A DNA stretch of 64,000 bases from Vibrio tetraodonis (GTDB taxonomy: Bacteria > Pseudomonadota > Gammaproteobacteria > Enterobacterales > Vibrionaceae). The stretch spans positions 62,001 through 126,000 of the forward strand of contig NZ_QLYY01000005.1 of the NCBI RefSeq assembly GCF_003350295.1, read 5' to 3'. The translations under genes were made by a program, and so were the position numbers. The first letter of the stretch is position 1; every line of letters begins with the position of its first letter. Below, piece after piece: positions 43,711 to 51,545 of this stretch. The notes under the pieces are model-generated. The model had not been told where the DNA came from. It did no database searches and saw only the letters and a list, made by a program, of their open reading frames with translations.

Positions 43711-44451
43711 TTAATGCATGTATAAGCCGCCATTTACAGATAAGGTTTCACCTGTAATGTAAGCGCCAGAATCACTAATTAAAAACGATACAGACTGAGC
43801 AACTTCTTCTGGTGTTGCTAAGCGTTTCATCGGAATTTGAGCTTTAATTGACTCCAGCACTTCTGGCTTCATTTGCTCAACCATAGGAGTACCAGTGTAG
43901 CCTGGTGCAACAACATTCACCGTAACACCGCTGCGAGCACCTTCAGCAGCAAGCGCTTTTGAAAAGCCAATCATTCCTGCTTTAGCCGCTGAGTAGTTGG
44001 CTTGACCAAATTGGCCCTTCAAGCCATTTACTGATGATATGTTAATGATTCGGCCGTTACCCTTCTCACACATGGCATCAAATAAAGGCTGAGTAACATT
44101 GAATACACTGTTGAGATTGGTATCGATAACTTCCTTCCAAGCAGAAGCGCTCATCTTTTTAAACATTGAATCTCGAGTAATACCCGCGTTGTTCACCACG
44201 ACATCCAATGTTCCCTCTTCTTGCATTAGCTGTATGAGACGCTCAGCGCACTGCTCGGTATTAGTGACATCAAGCTCAAATAAGCGGACCTGATCCTGAC
44301 TAAACTCTTTGTCATTAAACCAATCCAGAGCACTCTGATGATTGCCCGTAGAGTATGTTGCGATAACACGGTAACCTTCCTTAACTAGCTGCGAAGAGAT
44401 TGCAGAACCTATTCCACCTTTTGATCCTGTGACCAAAGCAAGTTTTTTCAT
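43711..44451 (-). CDS. phaB: Acetoacetyl-CoA reductase PhaB
   Basis: This NADPH-dependent short-chain dehydrogenase makes (R)-3-hydroxybutyryl-CoA for PhaC. The 246-residue chain has the cofactor loop TGSKGGIGSA (residues 8-17), NNAGITRDSMF, the Ser of INISSVNGLKGQFGQ and the YSAAK catalytic Tyr/Lys (about residues 153 and 157). VVAPGYTGTPMVEQMKPEV is the signature of acetoacetyl-CoA reductases. First gene of the operon; a 700-base AT-rich region lies upstream. Confidence 0.96.
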   Translation of the reverse strand: MKKLALVTGSKGGIGSAISSQLVKEGYRVIATYSTGNHQSALDWFNDKEFSQDQVRLFELDVTNTEQCAERLIQLMQEEGTLDVVVNNAGITRDSMFKKMSASAWKEVIDTNLNSVFNVTQPLFDAMCEKGNGRIINISSVNGLKGQFGQANYSAAKAGMIGFSKALAAEGARSGVTVNVVAPGYTGTPMVEQMKPEVLESIKAQIPMKRLATPEEVAQSVSFLISDSGAYITGETLSVNGGLYMH

Positions 44452-45135
44452 TGATGAGACTCCATTAGTAATAGCTCGATAATTTGTTTATCTGCTATTA
44501 ACCGATGCTACAAATAAAAGCCAAGTAACGTTATTAGTTATATATGAATCAGGAAACAGCTGTACCCGTTCTGTTATTTTAAAGTAAAGGCTTAATATTT
44601 CAGTTCAAATACTTTTTGACTTTAGTTGCATAATGTTGAAGGAGATCTCATATAGTATGAAATGTTACTCTAGTGTTAAATCACTTCATCTTTTTGTTTT
44701 AAAAGGAATTTATTTAAATGATAGGAATAATTTTAATTTATAAACCTATGTTTTTTATGAGGTTTTTATTTTTATTCGTTATTACATAGATCTTATCTTT
44801 GAACTCACTCCGTTATATCTAGTAGTTCGATGGTTTAATTTTATCATTAAACTTCATAACAAAAATGAAATCGATTTCAATTTATAATTATATAATTAGT
44901 AGGTAATTAATATTGTTGGTTAAGTAAGTTTATAATTAATAATATATTTTAACCAAAATACTAAGAGAAAAGATAAAGCGGTGTTTTTGATATTATTAAT
45001 ATCGAAGAAATACGAAAACTTTAGTCTGTGATTGGAATAATACCTAACTAAATAGCTAGTCACCCTGATTAGAGCATAATGACATGCTGTTAAACCTAAG
45101 AATCAGTAATGTTGATGTCAATGAAAATACTTAAA
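44452..45135. other. AT-rich noncoding region of about 680 bases
   Basis: It lies between the phaB start and the T6SS block and should hold the pha promoter near its left end. It is strikingly AT-rich with runs of TATA/ATTT. The only ORF of note is a 23-codon hydrophobic one at 44718-44789 (plus) with AAGGA ten bases upstream; it is not called as a gene. No terminator, tRNA or repeat was seen. Confidence 0.5.
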
Positions 45136-45162
45136 AGGAAAAGTCTGCACTATGCAGACTTT
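45136..45162 (-). terminator. Terminator of the fha-tssJKL block
   Basis: The nine-base-pair stem AAAGTCTGC/GCAGACTTT has a five-base loop one base after the tssL stop. TTTTCCTTTT follows on the minus strand. Confidence 0.8.
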
Positions 45163-45163
45163 A

Positions 45164-45952
45164 TTAAAAACTGTTCAGAAGACTCTGATAATTGGTGTCA
45201 ATAATCACATAGGTAATAAGATACATTATTGAAAACAATAATGCTGATATGCCGAGTATTACTTTAGGTGGAATAACCCGTTTTAAAGGCTGTTTGAGGT
45301 ACTTTGCTTTTAAATTAACTAGAGAAACTTTCTCGTTTTCCACCATTCGCTCGTCTTTTATTAGACGATAGATGGTATTAGCGATGTCAGAAAGCTTTTC
45401 CTGTCCACGCTCTTCAATACCATACTTACCTTGAAAGCCTAACTGTATTAGCAAATAGAGCAATTCAATTACATACCGATAGCGTCTAGGATCAGCCTTA
45501 AGCCGTTCTAGAATGGTAAAAAACTTATCGCCACCTGAGGTCTCGTTATGAAACTCCGCGAGCAAGCTATTTTGGCTCCAATTGCTGTTTGCCCCCCACT
45601 CTTGGCGGCATACTGCCTCATCGATAGCAGCACACAGACAATACCGAATCACTAATACCGATGCCCGATCAACTTCCATTTCATTCAACTTTCGTTCGCC
45701 CTTACGAATTTCGCGAGCAATCTGTTCCCTGAATGGCTGAGGATCCTCGAGCCAAGGAATGGAAGACATGCAAGACAGGCTAGCAATTAACCATGAAAAT
45801 TGATCCACCAATGGATTGACGCCCATTTTTTCTATACTGGGATCTTTCAGTGCTATGTTGCGGGATAAATCAGGAGCAGGCATAACCTCCATAGGCTTAC
45901 CCAAATCGGGTTGGAATAAAACAACCGTTACATCATTATCTACGTAACTCAT
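45164..45952 (-). CDS. tssL: T6SS inner-membrane protein TssL (DotU/IcmH)
   Basis: The 262-residue DotU-family protein is part of the TssJ-TssL-TssM membrane complex. A cytoplasmic helical domain (about 40-215) with FSWLIASLSCM, IRYCLCAAIDEAV and GFQGKYGIEERGQEKL is diagnostic. The single C-terminal TM anchor is at about 232-252. It ends there, so it lacks the OmpA-like peptidoglycan domain of extended TssLs. The ATG at 45952 overlaps the tssK stop (ATGA). Confidence 0.93.
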   Translation of the reverse strand: MSYVDNDVTVVLFQPDLGKPMEVMPAPDLSRNIALKDPSIEKMGVNPLVDQFSWLIASLSCMSSIPWLEDPQPFREQIAREIRKGERKLNEMEVDRASVLVIRYCLCAAIDEAVCRQEWGANSNWSQNSLLAEFHNETSGGDKFFTILERLKADPRRYRYVIELLYLLIQLGFQGKYGIEERGQEKLSDIANTIYRLIKDERMVENEKVSLVNLKAKYLKQPLKRVIPPKVILGISALLFSIMYLITYVIIDTNYQSLLNSF

Positions 45953-47274
45953 ACTCTTACAGCCCATAATTGTAGAGATAGATTAGCAAAATCACCAGAA
46001 ACATGAACCGCAATGGCCGACGCCTGCTCCAATGCTGCCCACTCTTCACTGGCTCTCTCCAATTCAAAATAGGTATAACCTGCATGATAAGGCAATGCTC
46101 TTGGTACTACAGGCATAGGTTTAATTCCTATTCCTGGCAGCTGGAGATTAATAAGATCTCGTATGTTATCAATTGAACCGATTTTGGTTTGGCTGACAAA
46201 CTGAGTATGAAGTATATCCAGCGTAACGTCGGCTTTGACTGCAAGAATAAAGGTGGCGGAGTCAACCACTTTCTTGTCAGGAATGACCGCAGTACGAATA
46301 CCAAAGTTCTGTTCCTGCAGTGTCAATGGTATTGCTCTTTGCTCAGACATTACGCTCAGAGTACGTTTGGTATGCTCTAATACTTTTGACATGCAAACCG
46401 TTAAATCGCTGTGATTGTATTCTACAAATTCTGGTGGTCGACGTGAAGTGGAGCATAGAGTCGAGAGTTCACCTTCTACTTGAAGAAGGATCCGATATAA
46501 GGACTCTGGGTGCACACCCTCGACACTGGAAAAGTGCCAAAGTAAAGGTTCGTAGCGATTAAGTGCTTGTAAAAGCATAAAATCAGACACAGTAGAGACT
46601 CCCTGCTGATCGACCGTACCAAGGCGCTCAACAATAGAGTCCGCTCTGTGTTTTAACATAGAAGCAAATTCATTGGTAAACTTGGAAAGCAGCTCTGATG
46701 CCTTAATATCGATACAAGTAGGGATGTAGCGATCATCGAGAACAATACTGCCATCCGTCTTCACTTCCGATATTTTCAAAATAGGGATACCAGTGTAGGC
46801 GCTGCGGTCCTCATCTTCATACATCAGACAAAATTTTAACTTACCTATGGCAATATTTGCGGTATCTTCACTATCGTAACATGAGTCAACTGCGTCTTGG
46901 TAACTCACTATATAACGTGCATCATTTCTATCAGATCCGAACAGCTCTTCGCGTTCCGAGGGAAGTGGACAACACAAGTAAATCACTTTATCGGTTATCG
47001 ATGGATCAACTTCTTTAACATCGGGCACATCGGCAAGAGCTGGCAAATCAAAAGGCGTTTTATCTTGAAGTACACCCGCCGCACTTGTTACTGCAATCTT
47101 TCCTTGAGTCAAAAGCTCAGTATTAATCTTGATTCGATTAACTCCCCACATTAATGGAGAACTATTTGAGAACAGCATACTACTCCGCTTAGACTGAGAG
47201 CGGTCTAGCTGTTGGAAGTGTTGTGGCTTCATGAACATGCCATCTTGCCACACAACTGGATTATATAGCGACAT
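45949..47274 (-). CDS. tssK: T6SS baseplate protein TssK
   Basis: TssK links the baseplate to the membrane complex. The 441-residue chain has the family N-terminus PVVWQDGMFMKPQHFQQLDR and the C-terminal region ELQRA-like YFELERASEEWAALEQA followed by FANLSLQLWAV. The ATG at 47274 was chosen because AAGGGG precedes it; the frame runs 22 codons further upstream into tssJ. It starts about 10 bases after the tssJ stop and overlaps tssL by four bases. Confidence 0.94.
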   Translation of the reverse strand: MSLYNPVVWQDGMFMKPQHFQQLDRSQSKRSSMLFSNSSPLMWGVNRIKINTELLTQGKIAVTSAAGVLQDKTPFDLPALADVPDVKEVDPSITDKVIYLCCPLPSEREELFGSDRNDARYIVSYQDAVDSCYDSEDTANIAIGKLKFCLMYEDEDRSAYTGIPILKISEVKTDGSIVLDDRYIPTCIDIKASELLSKFTNEFASMLKHRADSIVERLGTVDQQGVSTVSDFMLLQALNRYEPLLWHFSSVEGVHPESLYRILLQVEGELSTLCSTSRRPPEFVEYNHSDLTVCMSKVLEHTKRTLSVMSEQRAIPLTLQEQNFGIRTAVIPDKKVVDSATFILAVKADVTLDILHTQFVSQTKIGSIDNIRDLINLQLPGIGIKPMPVVPRALPYHAGYTYFELERASEEWAALEQASAIAVHVSGDFANLSLQLWAVRV

Positions 47275-47284
47275 CTCGTGCCCC

Positions 47285-47785
47285 TTAAAAATAGGTTTGC
47301 TCAATTCCACGCGTCGAATCGAACGATAACTCGTTTTCATCTAGCTTCAGTTTTAGGAAATACTCTGATTTTTCTTCAATTAGCTCGATTTTTCTCCATG
47401 ATGAACCATTGATGTCACGAAAAGCAGCCGAAAAACCTAGCGCTCTTGTTGCAGGGTCCAGTTCCAATACTTGATGAATTTGCTCACCAGGTTTTAGTTG
47501 GTACTCATAGCGCTTAATATATTCATCGCCAAGAGATGCCTTGTCGTTGTCAAATAATGCAAAAAAGTCTAAGTTGCGAAATAGTACAGGAGATGAAAGC
47601 TCGTGAATTCGCAAAATAACAGGTGAAGGCTGACCCATTTTACGTACATTAAGCTCGGGAGATGCCTCGATAACGAGTTCAATGGAAGAGGTTTCTGGCG
47701 TAATACCACTTGATTCTTTAAATTGCTCCCACATTGAGCAACCTGACAAGAATAGCAGGATTAGCAGGTAGGTAAGTTTACGCAT
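47285..47785 (-). CDS. tssJ: T6SS outer-membrane lipoprotein TssJ
   Basis: The 166-residue lipoprotein has lipobox LSGC with Cys16, then a TssJ beta-sandwich (ELVIEASPELNVRKMGQPSPVILRIHEL is the conserved loop and strand region). TssJ sits under the outer membrane and binds TssM. Its ATG overlaps the stop of the fha gene by eight bases (ATGCGTAA), so translation is coupled. Confidence 0.93.
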   Translation of the reverse strand: MRKLTYLLILLFLSGCSMWEQFKESSGITPETSSIELVIEASPELNVRKMGQPSPVILRIHELSSPVLFRNLDFFALFDNDKASLGDEYIKRYEYQLKPGEQIHQVLELDPATRALGFSAAFRDINGSSWRKIELIEEKSEYFLKLKLDENELSFDSTRGIEQTYF

Positions 47786-49109
47786 GCTTTTCTTTTAATA
47801 ACCTATTGTAGTTTTCTTGTACGAGTTTCTTTGTGCCGACACCATGTACACCCTTCAAGCTATCTAGGTAGTGTAACTTGTATGAATCCCACAATTTCTG
47901 TTTGATCAAAAAACCCTTATTTTCATTTTTTTGTTCGAACACTATGGGATCATATTGACTAATACTTTGCTGAACATAACTATTGAGAGCTTGTTCATAG
48001 AGTGATTTATGTTCACTGATTTCATCAAGCATTTGTTCCACTAGTTCATTCGGCGAAAGCATGCTCTGTTTGTTGAGATCCAACATTAAACTTATTAAGT
48101 CAGTATCTGTCGCTGCGTGGGATTGTTTCAACTCTTCAATTTCAACTAACTCATGCTGCAATTTAGTCATACACAAACGTAGACACATGCCCATTTGCTC
48201 GAAAAGGCGCGGATCCTCTCTCAACAGTGAATCATCTGATATGCCCAACCCTTTTCTAAAAGCATCGATAATATTTACTGTATCTGAGGGAGCTACAGCT
48301 TCTATTTCTGTTGTTTGTTGGCTAGGAGCGACTTCTTCCCATTCTTGAGTCGAAAGCTTAGTGGAAGCGGGCTGCGCAATCGTACGGTCGTTTAACTCTT
48401 TTAAAATCGGCTCTTTGGCTATCGATTTCTCAACAGTTCTAGTTTCATCACCTGACATCCAATCTTCTGGAATTAAACTAGGTGCATCAAATTCTGAATA
48501 GACATTTAAGCTATCATCTACGAGCTGGCGCGTAGACTTTTCGATTGAAGGAGCTTTTTCAATCTCACTTGTTTCAGACCTAATGAGATGATCATCATCT
48601 TTGTCTAACGAGAACTCAAGATGTGCCATAGGATCAGACATGTCAGAGTCTTCTAACTGAGTTTCTAGGAACATTTCCTCTAAAGGCCCCTCTTGCTCCA
48701 ACTCAAACTCTATCTCATCTAAATTGGCCAATGGATCTTTATTATCCCTATCTGGAGTAATATCGCTGGCAATGTCTAAACGGCTTGACTCTCGTTCAAC
48801 ACTCACCGATAGTTCATACTGACCAAGCGAAATGCAATCCCCTTCGTGAATGGGAATAGGCTGGTTTTTTAGTAGCTTATTACCATTTACAATTAGTCCA
48901 TTAGTACTAACATCACTAATGTAGTATGCATCGCCATAAATACTAATAAGGCAATGTGTACTCGATATATAACGATTGTGATCAATCAAAGGTACTGAGC
49001 AACCTGGATTACGGCCAATGGAGCCGCCATTTTCTGGCAGCTCAATAAATTTAGCCCCCGTGTACTCTTCAGGGTGCTTTGATATAACTATTACTAATCG
49101 CTCCAACAA
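47778..49109 (-). CDS. T6SS-associated FHA-domain protein (TagH/Fha type), TTG start
   Basis: The 443-residue protein has an N-terminal FHA domain (about residues 20-95; GGSIGRNPGCSVPLIDHNRYISSTHC and SDVSTNGLIVNG). A long acidic, low-complexity middle (about 120-275) precedes a C-terminal FHA-associated domain (about 285-440; FRKGLGI, DPRLFEQMG). Such proteins bind phosphothreonine and gate T6SS assembly. No Thr kinase or phosphatase gene is in this window. The start is TTG, with AGAGGG eight bases upstream. Twelve bases separate it from the upstream barrel-like gene. Confidence 0.9.
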   Translation of the reverse strand: MLERLVIVISKHPEEYTGAKFIELPENGGSIGRNPGCSVPLIDHNRYISSTHCLISIYGDAYYISDVSTNGLIVNGNKLLKNQPIPIHEGDCISLGQYELSVSVERESSRLDIASDITPDRDNKDPLANLDEIEFELEQEGPLEEMFLETQLEDSDMSDPMAHLEFSLDKDDDHLIRSETSEIEKAPSIEKSTRQLVDDSLNVYSEFDAPSLIPEDWMSGDETRTVEKSIAKEPILKELNDRTIAQPASTKLSTQEWEEVAPSQQTTEIEAVAPSDTVNIIDAFRKGLGISDDSLLREDPRLFEQMGMCLRLCMTKLQHELVEIEELKQSHAATDTDLISLMLDLNKQSMLSPNELVEQMLDEISEHKSLYEQALNSYVQQSISQYDPIVFEQKNENKGFLIKQKLWDSYKLHYLDSLKGVHGVGTKKLVQENYNRLLKEKHA

Positions 49110-49121
49110 AGCTATTGCCCT

Positions 49122-49724
49122 CTAAAACAGAAGTGACACGGTAAGTTCAAGCCCACCTAAACCATCGTTGTAGACAGGTAAAATGTATGAAGCTTGAGGG
49201 ATGATCTGAATATGCGCATCTGGGTCACTTCCTAACTTAATGACCGTACCTATAGTCGCCACAGCTCCTGCTTCAAACTGATCAATATCATCAAGCTGTG
49301 AACCATACTTAACCCCTTCACCATCGACAGGCCAACGGTTCGAATATTGACTATAAGCAGCAGAAATGCCAGCACCAATATAAGGGGTAAAGATAGACCA
49401 GCTTCCTAATGCATATTGCGGAACAACCCTTATTTCATAGTTGGTCACTTCCTGATATATACCACTTGACGGAGCATCAACAGCCTCGCTTAAATAGTTA
49501 AAACCTAACCACCATCTCCAACGATTATTGTCTTCATCGATCGGCCGAGTATGCACTAAGCCATAACGGATAGCATCTGCAGTACCACTCTCTCCCTGCT
49601 CATATTCTATGTTATCTATGCTCAACATACTGACAGAGCCACCGTAGCGCTCTCCTTTCGCATTGGCCACTGCAGATACAGTAAATGCTAGAGCCAATAA
49701 GCTCCACTGACTTAACTTACTCAT
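49122..49724 (-). CDS. Putative outer-membrane beta-barrel protein heading the T6SS operon
   Basis: The 200-residue product has a signal peptide (residues 1-22, cleavage after ANA). The mature part is made of alternating beta strands with aromatic girdles (RWRWWLGFNYL, YEIRVVPQYALG, TPYIGAGISAAYSQY) and ends in LTVSLLF, a terminal Phe as in outer-membrane barrels. GAGGAT precedes the ATG at 49724. It is the first gene before fha-tssJ-tssK-tssL, 12 bases from fha. I do not know this family as a T6SS core part. Confidence 0.75.
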   Translation of the reverse strand: MSKLSQWSLLALAFTVSAVANAKGERYGGSVSMLSIDNIEYEQGESGTADAIRYGLVHTRPIDEDNNRWRWWLGFNYLSEAVDAPSSGIYQEVTNYEIRVVPQYALGSWSIFTPYIGAGISAAYSQYSNRWPVDGEGVKYGSQLDDIDQFEAGAVATIGTVIKLGSDPDAHIQIIPQASYILPVYNDGLGGLELTVSLLF

Positions 49725-50208
49725 CCTTTTATCCTCAAAAGGTCTAAAGTAAAAATACAAATGAAAGAAAGAGCAAAATAGCAGGGTAGGTTACAAATTC
49801 AATAGCGAAAAAAAAAATCCACATAAATATTTCCTTTTTCCTAGTATTACCTTCCTTTTCACTATGAAAATGAACATTTCGACTAGCCGATTAAATTCCA
49901 AACAAGATGTTTAGATAGCACACCATCATGTGTAAATATTTTTATAATCAACCAGATTTATAACATGGTGTATATTTAGCCATATTACCTATGTCGCACG
50001 ATTTTTAATTTATAGTTCTATCAACTAAACTTTAGTAGCAACAGGCGGCGCTCACATTTAATAACTTTTAATCAGGTTTAATTAATATTCTATCTACAAA
50101 TTACTTTTCTCCCACGTAAAATCCTCCCTTGATAATGAAACGTCTTAATTAAGAATTTTTATAAAATTGATTGAGTCTTTATAACTAGCGTCACTTGGGT
50201 AGGATTTC
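49725..50208. other. Divergent intergenic region between two T6SS blocks
   Basis: These 484 bases separate the minus-strand block (barrel protein to tssL) from the plus-strand tssA-like/tssM pair and must hold both promoters. The sequence is AT-rich. I found no clear sigma-54 (GG-N10-GC) or sigma-70 pair and no obvious operator palindrome. Confidence 0.5.
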
Positions 50209-51543
50209 ATGTACTTTTCAGACTTCGCTCGACGACCAATAAGCGAGCAGACTCCTTGCGGTGTCAACCCGAATAACCTCGATGATTTTGAGGAGATAAA
50301 GCGACAGATAAACAATATCAATAAGGTAACAGGGCGCGTCTCATGGAAAAAAGTACAACAACTCTCTAAAGACATACTAAAAAATGAAAGTAAAGACTTA
50401 CGCTGTGGCTGCTACTATGCTGTAGCGTCAGCTCATAATGATGGTCTTAGCAGTTTTGTAGACGCATTAAATGTTATTTTAGATTTATGCGTCGTTTATT
50501 GGTCATCATGTTACCCAGAAGTGTCCAAATCTAGTGCTCGCATGGGCGCGTTAGAGTGGCTAGTCGAACATGGCGAAAAGAGAGTCAAGCTATTCAATGT
50601 CACCGTCGATGACATGGCTATTCTGGAAGCAGGACACAGAGTATGTCTGAGAATAGAGGAAGAATTGAGACTCCACTATGGACATAAAGCGCCCTCTCTA
50701 GGAGGGATAAGACGTATTTTTAGCCAGTTCATTGACGATGTAAAAGAGTTGGAAGATAAGCGAGAACAAGCACAAAACAGGGCACTACAGCAAAAAGAAA
50801 AGGCCAAAGCAAATAATGATAAAGTGGCTGGGGCAATCACAGTAAAAGTAAATCCCCCAGCCAAACAAACGCAACCCTCAGCCGATGTTGAACCTGAAAA
50901 AAGTCACTCTGCCGTATGGGCTGTTTCTATTGCTGTAAGCGTATTTATCTTAGCTTTAAGTGCTTTTTATCTGAAGAAAAACCTACTACTTACAGACTAT
51001 GAACAAAAAATAGCATCGAACAACGTGTCCATATTGTTGCAAGTTACTCATGATCTTAGTACTGAAAATAAGGATACTATCGAGAGGCTAAAACAACCTC
51101 TCATTGGGGTGATTGATACCATGGTATTCGATTTGAATAAATCCCCAGAAAAAGTAACCAAGCTTAAAACATTGAAAGAAATCATTGAAAATCTTGCAAC
51201 AATTTATTCAGATTCCTCTTCAGTGCAAGTTTTATCAGCAGAGCTGGCTCGCTATGACGAGCAAATGCAAAGGGATTTTAGAGAAATAAGTCGTCGCTTT
51301 GCACGTGCTCGTACCGCGATAGCGAACTTAAAGCTTGATACCAACGACTCCAATACCGAACTCGCATATCAATACAGTAACTCTTTATTCCCTTTATTGG
51401 GCAGAATTGAATATGCAGAAAAAACTAATGACCCTGAAGAACTCGATCGCTCGTTGAATTTAATCAACGTCTATTTACATAAAATCGCTCAACTCAAAGC
51501 GACACAAACCCAAACATCACTCGATAAAGTTGTGGCTGAATAA
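50209..51543 (+). CDS. T6SS ImpA/TssA-like protein with a TM segment (VasL-like)
   Basis: The 444-residue protein has an ImpA_N domain (about residues 8-130; RRPISEQTPCGVNP and LRCGCYYAVAS match). A charged coiled-coil linker spans about 180-230, one TM helix 236-257, and a helical C-terminal domain the rest. This build is like V. cholerae VasL (an ImpA_N protein with a TM segment) rather than the soluble TssA at the right end of the window. It is two bases upstream of tssM, so co-transcribed. Confidence 0.85.
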   Translation: MYFSDFARRPISEQTPCGVNPNNLDDFEEIKRQINNINKVTGRVSWKKVQQLSKDILKNESKDLRCGCYYAVASAHNDGLSSFVDALNVILDLCVVYWSSCYPEVSKSSARMGALEWLVEHGEKRVKLFNVTVDDMAILEAGHRVCLRIEEELRLHYGHKAPSLGGIRRIFSQFIDDVKELEDKREQAQNRALQQKEKAKANNDKVAGAITVKVNPPAKQTQPSADVEPEKSHSAVWAVSIAVSVFILALSAFYLKKNLLLTDYEQKIASNNVSILLQVTHDLSTENKDTIERLKQPLIGVIDTMVFDLNKSPEKVTKLKTLKEIIENLATIYSDSSSVQVLSAELARYDEQMQRDFREISRRFARARTAIANLKLDTNDSNTELAYQYSNSLFPLLGRIEYAEKTNDPEELDRSLNLINVYLHKIAQLKATQTQTSLDKVVAE

Positions 51544-51545
51544 TC

